A stretch of DNA of 64,000 nt from contig NZ_FOXU01000003.1 of NCBI RefSeq assembly GCF_900115805.1, positions 124,001 through 188,000 of the forward strand. Reading direction: 5' to 3'. Position 1 is the first letter of the stretch, and every line of letters starts with the position of its first letter. Of the stretch, positions 42,085 through 50,100 are shown piece by piece. The notes under the pieces were generated by a model that worked only from the letters and a program-made list of their open reading frames with translations, made no database searches and was not told the DNA's origin. Position numbers and translations under genes: made by a program. The stretch comes from Psychrobacillus psychrotolerans. GTDB taxonomy: Bacteria; Bacillota; Bacilli; Bacillales_A; Planococcaceae.

Positions 42085-43344
42085 ATGTTGAATAAGAGCT
42101 ATTTAGTATGTGCTGCTATCTTGCTTTCTATTTTTTTGGCAGGATGTAGCAGTGGCAAAGCGGTTGATAATGCAGAATCATATATTTCAACAGTGGATGC
42201 TATGGATATCCCGGATCATGTTAAGCTGATCGGTTTAGGAGAGGCAACACATGGGAATGTGGAATTTCAAGAGCTGAAAAAAGAAGTATTTAAAACGCTA
42301 ATTAAACATGAAAACGTCCGCGTATTTGTTATAGAAGGCGACTTTGGAGGTGGGCAGCAAATAAACGAATTCATTTTACATGGAAATGGTACCGCCGAAG
42401 AGGCAGTAAATACGCTAGACTATGGTATTTATCAAACAGAGCAAATGGTCGAACTTGTTCAATGGCTGCATGATTATAACGCTTCAGTTAACGAGCAAGA
42501 GAAGGTTTACTTTTATGGAAATGACATGCAGCGCTATAACTACAGTAAAGAAGGAGTGCTTAAATACTACAAAACAGTAAACCAAGATGCATTTAAAAAT
42601 TATGAATTAAAACTTGAACATGTCTCGAATGAGAAAATGCGTGAGTTAACTACGGAACAGTTAAACGAGACCAAGCAAACAATAGATGAGATAATTCTAG
42701 ATTTACAATCGAATGTAGCAGCTTATGTGGGAAAATCAACAAAGGAAATGTACACTTTTGCCCTACAATACGCACAAATCATGAAGCAGCGTACGCAATT
42801 GTTCTTAAATGATAAAGATTATATGCAGCTGCGAGATGAGTATTTGACGGACAATATGCAATGGATTATGCAATTTGAAGCAACCAGAGGTAACGAGAAA
42901 GTATTTTTTAACGGTCATAATGGACATATAGAAAAAACTTCTGCGTCATTAGCCGGCTACAAATCGATGGGCAATTATTTAGATGAGTTATACGGGGATG
43001 AGTATTTTGCAATTGGTACGGATTTTATAGAGAGCAATTTTCAGTCAAAAAATAGCAGCTCTGGAGATCGTAAAAATTATAAAGTGAAAAATCACAATGC
43101 TTTAGTAGATGCTTTCAAAGAGGTGGAATCAAATATTTTTTACGTGGATTTTGAAAAGGCGAGTGAGTCCGGTGATTTAGAGGAGATAGTTTCGAAGGAG
43201 CAAAAGATGGCAAACATCGGCGATGATTTCCGCATGTGGTATAAATTTTTAAAGATGTTTTACACAATAGAAATGACGCCGAATGAGGCATATGATGGTA
43301 TCATTATTGTAAAAGAAGCTACACCGACAAGTGTGAAAGAATAG
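42085..43344 (+). CDS. Erythromycin-esterase-family lipoprotein
   Basis: 419 residues from the ATG 9 bases after AAGGGG. Lipoprotein signal with lipobox LAGC (Cys19). The rest is the Ere domain: GEATHG with His56, VIEGD with Glu84, YGNDMQ, and NGHNGHI with His278 and His281, the residues used by EreA/EreC-type esterases. Macrolide esterases are usually cytoplasmic; a membrane-anchored outside form at the end of an ABC immunity operon is unusual. It could hydrolyse or bind an antimicrobial substrate. Domain is clear, substrate unknown. Confidence 0.83.
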   Translation: MLNKSYLVCAAILLSIFLAGCSSGKAVDNAESYISTVDAMDIPDHVKLIGLGEATHGNVEFQELKKEVFKTLIKHENVRVFVIEGDFGGGQQINEFILHGNGTAEEAVNTLDYGIYQTEQMVELVQWLHDYNASVNEQEKVYFYGNDMQRYNYSKEGVLKYYKTVNQDAFKNYELKLEHVSNEKMRELTTEQLNETKQTIDEIILDLQSNVAAYVGKSTKEMYTFALQYAQIMKQRTQLFLNDKDYMQLRDEYLTDNMQWIMQFEATRGNEKVFFNGHNGHIEKTSASLAGYKSMGNYLDELYGDEYFAIGTDFIESNFQSKNSSSGDRKNYKVKNHNALVDAFKEVESNIFYVDFEKASESGDLEEIVSKEQKMANIGDDFRMWYKFLKMFYTIEMTPNEAYDGIIIVKEATPTSVKE

Positions 43345-43412
43345 AAATAATAAAATTCCATTCTATTTTGTAAAGAGATATTTTAGGGTTTTTATTAACT
43401 ATGGGTTTAAAT

Positions 43413-43448
43413 AAAAAAGGGAAACCGCTCACGCGATTCCCTTTTTTA
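43413..43448 (+). terminator. Rho-independent terminator of the ABC-Ere operon
   Basis: AAAAAAGGGAA / TTCCCTTTTTT stem with an inner CGC/GCG pairing; works on both strands. Confidence 0.85.
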
Positions 43449-43591
43449 TTTTATTGTTATTGTTATGCGCTTCTTCTCTTGCCACATATTTTTAGGTATT
43501 CATTAGATTTTCCAAAATAGAAAATGAAGTAAAACCATGAAGTAGGAAGCATAAAGAGGCGAAAAGAATAGGAAGGAATTTAAATTTAATT

Positions 43592-43608
43592 AATGTATAT
43601 AAATACAC
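43592..43608 (+). promoter_or_regulatory. Possible ARG box upstream of argF
   Basis: The imperfect dyad AATGTATATAAATACAC lies just before the -35 of argF and resembles ArgR/AhrC operator half-sites. The sequence is AT-rich, so the match is only suggestive. Confidence 0.4.
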
Positions 43609-43637
43609 TTGACTTTATATTTATTCAGACATATAAT
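43609..43637 (+). promoter_or_regulatory. Sigma-A promoter of argF
   Basis: TTGACT and a perfect TATAAT with 17 bp between them, 40 bp before the gene. Confidence 0.8.
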
Positions 43638-43676
43638 AAAAATTACATAAATATACGGAAAAAGGAGTTTTTATAA

Positions 43677-44642
43677 ATGAAGTTACTTGAGTGGGTGAAT
43701 TTAAAAGTAGTGGATAGTTTAAAGGGGAAAGACCTATTAACACTTTTAGATTACTCTAAGGAGGAAATAACGGACCTAATCCAGTTAGCAGTTGACTTGA
43801 AGATGTTGACGAAGGCTGGTAAATGTCCTCCTTTATTGGAAGGTAAAACTTTAGGGATGATTTTTGAGAAACATTCAACCCGAACAAGAATCTCCTTTGA
43901 AGTAGGCATGAAGCAGCTAGGTGGTAATGGTATGTTCATGAATGCACGTGATTTACAGATTGGGCGTGGCGAATCTGTATATGATACAGGGCACGTATTA
44001 TCTGGTTATTTAGATGGAATCATGATCCGTGCAAATTCACATGCGATGGTTAAAGAACTTGCCGAGCATGCTAGTATTCCTGTAATTAATGGATTAACAG
44101 ATATTTTTCACCCGTGCCAGGCACTTGCAGATATCTTAACGATTCATGAAGTGAAAGGATATACCGCTGGCTTGAAGCTTGCATATATAGGGGATGGAAA
44201 CAATGTCGCACATTCACTTGTGATAGCAGCTGCCAATATGGGAATGCATATTGCGGTAGCAACACCAGTTGGCTATGAAGCTAATGAGCAAATACTAGAA
44301 AAAGCTAAGGCAATTGCTTTAGAAAATGGTGGGTCGCTGTTCGTATCGAATGATCCAATTGAAGCAGCAGTTAATGCGGATGTTGTATATACAGATGTCT
44401 GGACTTCGATGGGTCAAGAAGATGAAACGGTAAAAAGACTGGCTGATTTTAAAGACTTCCAGATTAATGATGCATTAGTGTCAAATGCAAAAGACGATTA
44501 TATGTTTTTGCATTGCTTACCTGCTCATCGTGAGGAAGAGGTTGCGAGCTCTGTAATTGATGGTCCTAATTCTTATATTTTCCAACAAGCAGAAAATCGC
44601 TTGCATGCACAAAAAGCAGTACTTGCATCGGTTATGGCTTAA
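43677..44642 (+). CDS. argF: Ornithine carbamoyltransferase
   Basis: 321 residues. Carbamoyl-phosphate loop [21 protein letters not shown], and the ornithine motif [13 protein letters not shown]. It makes citrulline from ornithine and carbamoyl phosphate in arginine synthesis (or runs catabolically as ArcB; no arcA or arcC lies nearby). AAAAGGAG precedes the ATG, and the gene is alone between its own promoter and terminators. The symbol argF is preferred because an ARG-box-like site sits at the promoter. Confidence 0.93.
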   Translation: MKLLEWVNLKVVDSLKGKDLLTLLDYSKEEITDLIQLAVDLKMLTKAGKCPPLLEGKTLGMIFEKHSTRTRISFEVGMKQLGGNGMFMNARDLQIGRGESVYDTGHVLSGYLDGIMIRANSHAMVKELAEHASIPVINGLTDIFHPCQALADILTIHEVKGYTAGLKLAYIGDGNNVAHSLVIAAANMGMHIAVATPVGYEANEQILEKAKAIALENGGSLFVSNDPIEAAVNADVVYTDVWTSMGQEDETVKRLADFKDFQINDALVSNAKDDYMFLHCLPAHREEEVASSVIDGPNSYIFQQAENRLHAQKAVLASVMA

Positions 44643-44747
44643 AAAGGTTTCACCAAATGGAGAAGGCAGGGTATGTCTATTCATTTGTAAGTATAAATAT
44701 TTCCGTGATGCTGCTTATCAAGATGGATAGCTTCATCACTACATAGG

Positions 44748-44782
44748 AAGAGTGATTCGGGAGACGCTGAATCACTCTTTAT
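44748..44782 (+). terminator. Terminator of argF
   Basis: AGAGTGATTC / GAATCACTCT stem, 10-nt loop, then TTATTA. Confidence 0.75.
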
Positions 44783-44786
44783 TACA

Positions 44787-44837
44787 TAAAAAATGTCTTA
44801 GTTGTCGATTATGTCGACGATTAAGACATTTTTTTTA
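44787..44837. terminator. Bidirectional terminator between convergent genes
   Basis: AAAAAATGTCTTA / TAAGACATTTTTT outer stem with an inner TTGTCGA / TCGACGA stem, so a long bent hairpin with T runs on both sides. It serves argF and the minus-strand transporter. The rest of 44643-44936 shows no gene. Confidence 0.85.
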
Positions 44838-44936
44838 TGCTTCATTTCACTATCGAATTATCTTGTTTAGGCAATACAACTCGGCCAGTCCAATAAAAAA
44901 GTATAGTGGCCTGCACTCTACTCAAAATAATGAAGT

Positions 44937-45929
44937 TTATTCAAATTGGGCTTTTGTTGTTGTGCTGTCACTAGAATTTACAGTGTTCTCTTTTGCTTCT
45001 TCCTTCACAGGACGTTTAGACCAGTAAGTGGCTAAGATCGGTCCAGAAATATTATGCCATACAGCACCTAATGCACTCGGTAGTGCTGCAAGTGGTCCTA
45101 GATGAGCGGTTGCAAGTGCTACTCCTAATCCAGAGTTTTGCATGCCTACCTCAATAGAAATTGCTCGTCGATCTAACTCCGATAATCCCATGATTTTTGC
45201 GGCATAATATCCTAGCAGTAAGCCTGCTCCATTATGCAAGAATACTCCTAAAAATACTAGTAACCCAGCAGAAGCAATATTATCTACATTTCCTGCAACA
45301 ACAGCAGAAACAATCGTGATAATTGCTAATACTGAAATTAAGGGTACTACGTTTATACTCTTCTCTACAACAGTAGGGAACAACTTCTTCACTAATAATC
45401 CAAGGATGATTGGAACAATAATTACTTGTATTATGGACCTAAACATATCAACTGCATTTACTGGCATCCACTGTCCTGCAAATAAAAGCAATAATGCTGG
45501 TGTTAGTAAAGGAGCTAGCAGCGTGGAGAAGGATGTCATCGTTATAGAAAGTGGAACATTACCTTTAGCCAAATAAACCATTACATTAGATGCAGTCCCT
45601 CCGGGTACAGAACCAAGTAATACTAGTCCGGCTGCTAATTCACTAGGCAAATTCAACAAATATGCAATGGCAAAAGCGGTAATTGGCATTATTAGAAACT
45701 GTGCAATTACGCCGAATATTACTGGTTTAGGGTGTGTTGCGATTAATTTGAAATCGACAGCCTTTAAAGTCAAACCCATCCCAAACATAACAATACCTAG
45801 TAAAATCGTAATATACTTTCCAAATGGTAAAAATGTTTCCGGTATTAAAAATGCTACAACTGCAACAATAATTACGAGAAAAGCAAAATACTTACCTGCA
45901 AAATTACTAATGGACTCTAACAATTTCAT
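44937..45929 (-). CDS. BASS family (bile acid:sodium symporter-like) transporter
   Basis: 330 residues from the ATG after AGGTG, with nine to ten TM segments. The family core LLGSVPGGTASNVMVYLAKGNVPLSI and the second EVGMQNSGLGVALATAHLGP are intact (crossover/sodium-site motifs). The nearest known type is YocS of B. subtilis. It follows the GlcD-like gene with almost no gap, so it probably imports the oxidase substrate, a small hydroxy- or keto-acid such as glycolate or lactate; that link is inference. A polar tail rich in Ser and Thr ends the protein. Confidence 0.85.
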   Translation of the reverse strand: MKLLESISNFAGKYFAFLVIIVAVVAFLIPETFLPFGKYITILLGIVMFGMGLTLKAVDFKLIATHPKPVIFGVIAQFLIMPITAFAIAYLLNLPSELAAGLVLLGSVPGGTASNVMVYLAKGNVPLSITMTSFSTLLAPLLTPALLLLFAGQWMPVNAVDMFRSIIQVIIVPIILGLLVKKLFPTVVEKSINVVPLISVLAIITIVSAVVAGNVDNIASAGLLVFLGVFLHNGAGLLLGYYAAKIMGLSELDRRAISIEVGMQNSGLGVALATAHLGPLAALPSALGAVWHNISGPILATYWSKRPVKEEAKENTVNSSDSTTTKAQFE

Positions 45930-45938
45930 GTTATACAC

Positions 45939-47324
45939 CTAACTTTCTATATTTACGATTTTTTTGGGATTTAATATATTATTTGGATCGAGAGCTATTT
46001 TAATTTTTTCCATCACCTGTAAGGCTGCTCCGTGCTCTAAAGCTTGGTATTTTTGTTTGCCAATACCAACGCCGTGTTCACCTGTACAAGTGCCGTTACG
46101 CTCCAAAGCATAATGAACAATTTTTTCATTGAAAGATTCTGCCTTCGCAACTTCCGCTGCATCAGTCATGTCAATCATCAGAATCGCGTGGAAATTTCCA
46201 TCTCCGACATGCCCAGTAAGTCCGCCTATGAGTCCAATCGAGCTTAATTCATTACGTGCATATACGACTGCATCAGCTAGTTCCGAAATAGGAACACACA
46301 CATCGGTAACCATCATCTTTTTGCCGACATTCCCGTGAATATAAGCATAAGCTAGGTTATGTCTAGCATCCCAAAGCTTTGTCCGTGCTGTATTATCCGT
46401 TTCGAATTGAATATCCACGCAGCCATGGTCTTCCATTATTTCTTTTGTAAACTCGACATCTTGTTTTAGTCCTGCCTCATTTCCGTCAAATTCTAAAAAT
46501 AAGGTTGGGCTTTCTACATAATTCGTTTCGCTAAAACGATTTACTTGGCGAATCGATTCTTCGTCGACTAATTCTACGCGTGCTATTGGAATTCCAGTCT
46601 GTAAAATAGAAGTGACGGCTTCTACCGCGCTTTGAACAGAAGGGAATACTGCTCGAGCTGCAGTAGTAAATTCAGGTATCCCGTATACTCTTAGTGTTAA
46701 CTCAGTAAAACAACCAAGTGTCCCTTCCGAGCCAACAAATAGTCCGTTTAAGTGGAACCCAGATGCTGATTTTGCCGCTAAACTTCCCGTGTGTATAACA
46801 GTTCCATCTGCAAGGACAACTTCTAAATCACGAACTTGATCACGCATGACACCATATTTAACAGTTGTAGTCCCACTTGCATTAGTTGCAGCCATTCCAC
46901 CGAGTGTTGCATCTGCTCCTGGGTCTACGGAGAAGAACAGTCCATACTTTTTTAGTTCTTTGTTTAATTGTGAACGTGTCACCCCAGGTTGTACCTTTAC
47001 TAGTAAATCATTTTCTCGCACCTCTAATATTTTATCCATTAAAGAGAAGTCAATTGTAATTCCGTTATCATACGGAATTATATGACCTTCTAAACTGGAA
47101 CCACGTCCAAAAGGGACGACGGGAATCTGATAATGATTGGCTAGTTTCATAATTTCACTAACTTCATTCGTGTTTTTCGGAAATACAACTATGTCAGGAA
47201 GACATATCTCATGATACGACTCATCTTTGCTATGTAATTCTCTTACGGTTAGATTGATTGAAACCTGGTCTTCTTTTAAAACTTTTTTTAGTTTAGGTAA
47301 AATATTTTCAATAGATGTACTCAC
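45939..47324 (-). CDS. GlcD-type FAD-linked hydroxyacid oxidase
   Basis: 461 residues. FAD-binding type 4 (PCMH) domain with VPFGRGSSLEGH, GADATLGGMAATNASGTTTV and GSEGTLG, then the D-lactate dehydrogenase/glycolate oxidase C-terminal domain (GGLTGHVGDGNFHA, GTCTGEHGVGIGKQKY). It oxidises D-lactate, glycolate or a related 2-hydroxyacid to the 2-oxoacid. No GlcF iron-sulfur partner is nearby, which favours a stand-alone D-lactate or 2-hydroxyacid dehydrogenase. It forms an operon with the BASS transporter. Confidence 0.85.
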   Translation of the reverse strand: MSTSIENILPKLKKVLKEDQVSINLTVRELHSKDESYHEICLPDIVVFPKNTNEVSEIMKLANHYQIPVVPFGRGSSLEGHIIPYDNGITIDFSLMDKILEVRENDLLVKVQPGVTRSQLNKELKKYGLFFSVDPGADATLGGMAATNASGTTTVKYGVMRDQVRDLEVVLADGTVIHTGSLAAKSASGFHLNGLFVGSEGTLGCFTELTLRVYGIPEFTTAARAVFPSVQSAVEAVTSILQTGIPIARVELVDEESIRQVNRFSETNYVESPTLFLEFDGNEAGLKQDVEFTKEIMEDHGCVDIQFETDNTARTKLWDARHNLAYAYIHGNVGKKMMVTDVCVPISELADAVVYARNELSSIGLIGGLTGHVGDGNFHAILMIDMTDAAEVAKAESFNEKIVHYALERNGTCTGEHGVGIGKQKYQALEHGAALQVMEKIKIALDPNNILNPKKIVNIES

Positions 47325-47394
47325 TTTATTCGCCTCTTTAATAGAATGATATATTTATTAGAATATTTAGAAGGATTCCAATAAAATGATTATA

Positions 47395-47427
47395 ATCATT
47401 AATAATGAAAAGGTAAACTAAGGAAAT
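47395..47427 (-). promoter_or_regulatory. Promoter with palindromic operator before the GlcD/BASS operon
   Basis: On the minus strand TTTACC (-35) and TATAAT (-10) are 17 bp apart. The -10 is the centre of a perfect 16-bp palindrome AATGATTATAATCATT (47395-47410). The site loosely resembles Fur/PerR boxes (about 12 of 14 positions), but the region is AT-rich. It is a likely repressor site; the protein is unknown. Confidence 0.5.
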
Positions 47428-47534
47428 TGTATTATATGGATATAAAAGTAAATTAATATATTGCATATTGACTTTAAAAACTAGTGTAATAGTGTTGTAA
47501 GCGTTTTATTTAATTTTAAAAATATTTTGACTAA

Positions 47535-47573
47535 ACAAAAATTCCGCGAAGATTTTTTATCTCCACGGAATTT
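47535..47573 (-). terminator. Terminator of sspI
   Basis: On the minus strand AAATTCCG-TGGAGAT / ATCTTCGCGGAATTT with an A-rich loop and TTTTTG after it. Confidence 0.72.
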
Positions 47574-47576
47574 CAT

Positions 47577-47786
47577 TCATTTTGCAAATGCAGTTGCCAA
47601 TTCGTTTAATACAGATTGTTTGTTAGATTCGTCTGTCATGTTCCACCATTTCTCAAAAAATACACCAAGTCCAGGTAGTAAATGTTCTTCGCCTTTTTGG
47701 ATAGCATCTTCTACTACACCGCGAATGTCTGATGCAGTGTGACCTTTCATATTAGCAGTTATCGCTTCTCTAATTTGAAAATCCAA
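47577..47786 (-). CDS. sspI: Small acid-soluble spore protein I
   Basis: 69 residues from a TTG with GGAG 9 bases upstream. The sequence MDFQIREAITANMKG followed by GEEHLLPGLGVFFEKWW is the SspI signature; SspI is a minor spore-core protein made in the forespore under sigma-G. No convincing sigma-G promoter could be read upstream. Its presence shows that the organism is an endospore former. sspI beside the rRNA methylase and pheST matches B. subtilis. Confidence 0.93.
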   Translation of the reverse strand: MDFQIREAITANMKGHTASDIRGVVEDAIQKGEEHLLPGLGVFFEKWWNMTDESNKQSVLNELATAFAK

Positions 47787-47877
47787 TTTTCATCACTCCT
47801 CGCAATTATCTTCCCCAAACTCTCGCCAGTTATACATGATTTTGTTACACTTATATAAAAAAGGCGGTTACATATAG

Positions 47878-48642
47878 ATGAAACGAATTGAATCACCCCA
47901 AAATACGCTAGTAAAGCATTGGAAAAAATTATTAAGCGTACGCAAAGAACGAGATAAAAGTGGCGAATTTCTAATAGAAGGTTATCACCTAATTGAAGAA
48001 GCGATAAAACAAAAAGAAAATGTGTTAACAATCATGATCAGTGATAATAGTGAAATTCCTAACAATTGGGATGTAGACAATTTAGAAATTGTCGAAATAA
48101 ATGATGTGATTAAGAAAGAACTTGCGGAAACAGAGCATACACAAGGTATATTTGCACATTGTAAACAACAAACTGTGAAGGAAGAAGAGCATGATAACTG
48201 GAGTCGTCTATTGTTAATAGATGCTGTGCAGGATCCAGGGAACATCGGTACAATGATTCGGACTGCAGATGCTGCTGGGATTGATGCTGTTATTCTTGGA
48301 AAAGGATCTGCAGATGCCTATAATTCAAAAACGTTACGGTCAGCACAAGGATCACATTTTCATTTGCCAATTATTAAAGGAAATCTTCCTGACTGGGTTG
48401 AGAAGTTGAAAGAACGAAAAGTAACCGTATTTGGCACAGCTTTTGAAAATTCTACTCCTTTTCATGAAGTGAAAAAAGTGGATGCGTTTGCGTTAATCGT
48501 TGGAAATGAAGGTAGTGGTATGAACAAAGAGCTTCTCGAGCAAACCGATCAAAATATTATCGTTCCTCTATTGGGACAAGCAGAATCACTAAACGTTGCA
48601 GTAGCTACTGGAATTCTGTTATATGGCCTTACTTTAAAATAA
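47878..48642 (+). CDS. TrmH/SpoU-family RNA methyltransferase (YsgA-like)
   Basis: 254 residues. N-terminal substrate-binding domain (SPQNTLVKHWKKLLSVRKER, GEFLIEGYHLIEEA) and the SPOUT knot with motif 1 (DAVQDPGNIGTMIRTADAAG), motif 2 (IVGNEGSGM) and motif 3 (PLLGQAESLNVAVATGI). It transfers a methyl group from SAM to an RNA 2'-OH, probably 23S rRNA. It precedes pheST as in Bacillus. Exact target site unknown. Confidence 0.92.
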   Translation: MKRIESPQNTLVKHWKKLLSVRKERDKSGEFLIEGYHLIEEAIKQKENVLTIMISDNSEIPNNWDVDNLEIVEINDVIKKELAETEHTQGIFAHCKQQTVKEEEHDNWSRLLLIDAVQDPGNIGTMIRTADAAGIDAVILGKGSADAYNSKTLRSAQGSHFHLPIIKGNLPDWVEKLKERKVTVFGTAFENSTPFHEVKKVDAFALIVGNEGSGMNKELLEQTDQNIIVPLLGQAESLNVAVATGILLYGLTLK

Positions 48643-48649
48643 ATCAGAC

Positions 48650-48678
48650 TTGAACAAAAATACTAAAGTCCGTATAAT
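48650..48678 (+). promoter_or_regulatory. Sigma-A promoter of pheST
   Basis: TTGAAC and a perfect TATAAT with a 17-bp spacer, placing the leader start at about 48685, soon after the methylase stop. Confidence 0.78.
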
Positions 48679-48684
48679 AGATGT

Positions 48685-48948
48685 AATATGATATATAAAA
48701 GCTGTCATCGGGAAAAGTATATATGCCAATTCGACATAAGGGATTTTACACCTTGACTGAAAGTGTAACTAGAGAATGCATATAGAAGTTCACCCCGTTA
48801 GCTGCCACCGGGACCAGCAATTGCTGTAAAGGTGTGCCGGTGTAGAGCCGTTAGTCGAATTGAGTGATTGCACACTGTTTTTGTGCAATAATCAGGGTGG
48901 TACCGCGAAATTAGTCCTCGTCCCTTTTATAGGGGCGGGGATTTTTTA
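48685..48948 (+). ncRNA. T-box leader (tRNA-Phe) of pheST
   Basis: The T-box AGGGTGGTACCGCG is at 48894-48907. A TTC triplet at 48789-48791, in the AGAAG-TTC context, is the probable Phe specifier codon. The terminator CCTCGTCCC.. / GGGGCGGGG and ATTTTTT is at 48914-48948. Uncharged tRNA-Phe would induce pheST. Confidence 0.93.
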
Positions 48949-49049
48949 TTTTGTACATATTTTGAGAAGGGATACTTCTTAGCGAGATAAGGTACAAAAT
49001 TTGTTGTCCAATCAGACAAGGCGAATTTGATTAAGGAGAGATCATTAAC

Positions 49050-50087
49050 ATGGAAGCACAACTTCAACAGTTAAAAGAAGAAGTACTACAAAAAATTGAA
49101 GCTTCAGCGAGCGTCAAAGAACTAAATGACGTGCGTGTTGCCTATTTAGGGAAAAAAGGACCGATTACGGACCTTCTAAAAGGAATGGGTAAACTTCCAG
49201 CAGAAGAGCGTCCAAAAATGGGGGCACTAGTAAATGTAGTACGTGAAGAAGTAACTACTGTATTAGAAGCTCGTATGACTTTACTTCAAGAACAAGCTAT
49301 TAATGAACAGCTAGAAAAAGAATCTATTGATGTAACATTACCAGGTCGCCCTATTAAGACTGGAAATCATCATCCACTTACTCGTGTAGTAGAAGAGATT
49401 GAAGATTTATTTATCAGCATGGGGTATGAAATTGCGGAAGGTCCAGAAGTAGAGAAAGACTATTATAATTTCGAAGCGTTGAACTTACCAAAAGGTCATC
49501 CAGCTCGTGATATGCAGGATTCTTTCTATATTTCAGAGGATATTCTACTGCGTACACATACTTCTCCAGTTCAAGCAAGAACGATGGAAGCAAAAGAAGG
49601 GCAACCGATCAAAATTATATGCCCTGGTAAAGTGTATCGTCGTGATAATGATGATGCAACGCACTCACATCAATTCACACAAATTGAAGGGCTTGTAATC
49701 GGTGAAAATATTCGAATGAGCGACCTGAAAGGTACTCTTTCTATATTTGCGAAGAAAATGTTCGGGGACGATCGTGAAATTCGTCTGCGCCCAAGCTTTT
49801 TCCCATTCACAGAGCCTTCGGTTGAAATGGATATTTCTTGTTTTAAATGTGGCGGCGATGGTTGTAACGTTTGTAAGAAAACAGGGTGGATTGAAATTTT
49901 AGGTGCAGGTATGGTTCATCCAAACGTCTTAGAGATGGCTGGATATGATTCTAAAAAACTTTCTGGATTTGCATTTGGTATGGGTCCAGAACGTATTGCA
50001 ATGTTGAAATATGGAGTGGAAGATATTCGTCATTTCTATACGAATGATGTGCGTTTCTTATCGCAATTCCACCGAACAGAAGTGTAA
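49050..50087 (+). CDS. pheS: Phenylalanine--tRNA ligase alpha subunit
   Basis: 345 residues. N-terminal coiled-coil (1-~90, tRNA contact), class II core with motif 2 ([15 protein letters not shown]), the Cys-rich insertion [12 protein letters not shown] typical of many bacterial PheS, and motif 3 ([17 protein letters not shown]). With PheT it forms the alpha2-beta2 enzyme that charges tRNA-Phe. AAGGAGAG precedes the ATG; pheT begins 13 bp downstream. Confidence 0.98.
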   Translation: MEAQLQQLKEEVLQKIEASASVKELNDVRVAYLGKKGPITDLLKGMGKLPAEERPKMGALVNVVREEVTTVLEARMTLLQEQAINEQLEKESIDVTLPGRPIKTGNHHPLTRVVEEIEDLFISMGYEIAEGPEVEKDYYNFEALNLPKGHPARDMQDSFYISEDILLRTHTSPVQARTMEAKEGQPIKIICPGKVYRRDNDDATHSHQFTQIEGLVIGENIRMSDLKGTLSIFAKKMFGDDREIRLRPSFFPFTEPSVEMDISCFKCGGDGCNVCKKTGWIEILGAGMVHPNVLEMAGYDSKKLSGFAFGMGPERIAMLKYGVEDIRHFYTNDVRFLSQFHRTEV

Positions 50088-50100
50088 GGAGGAATTTGAC

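Noticed and set aside
47759-48031. Minus-strand open frame over the start of the rRNA methylase gene
   Set aside because: It overlaps sspI upstream sequence and the methylase gene and has no family resemblance.
50011-50100. Upstream extension of PheT inside pheS
   Set aside because: The ATG at 50101 has AAGGAGGAA and gives the conserved N-terminus; the upstream part overlaps pheS in another frame.
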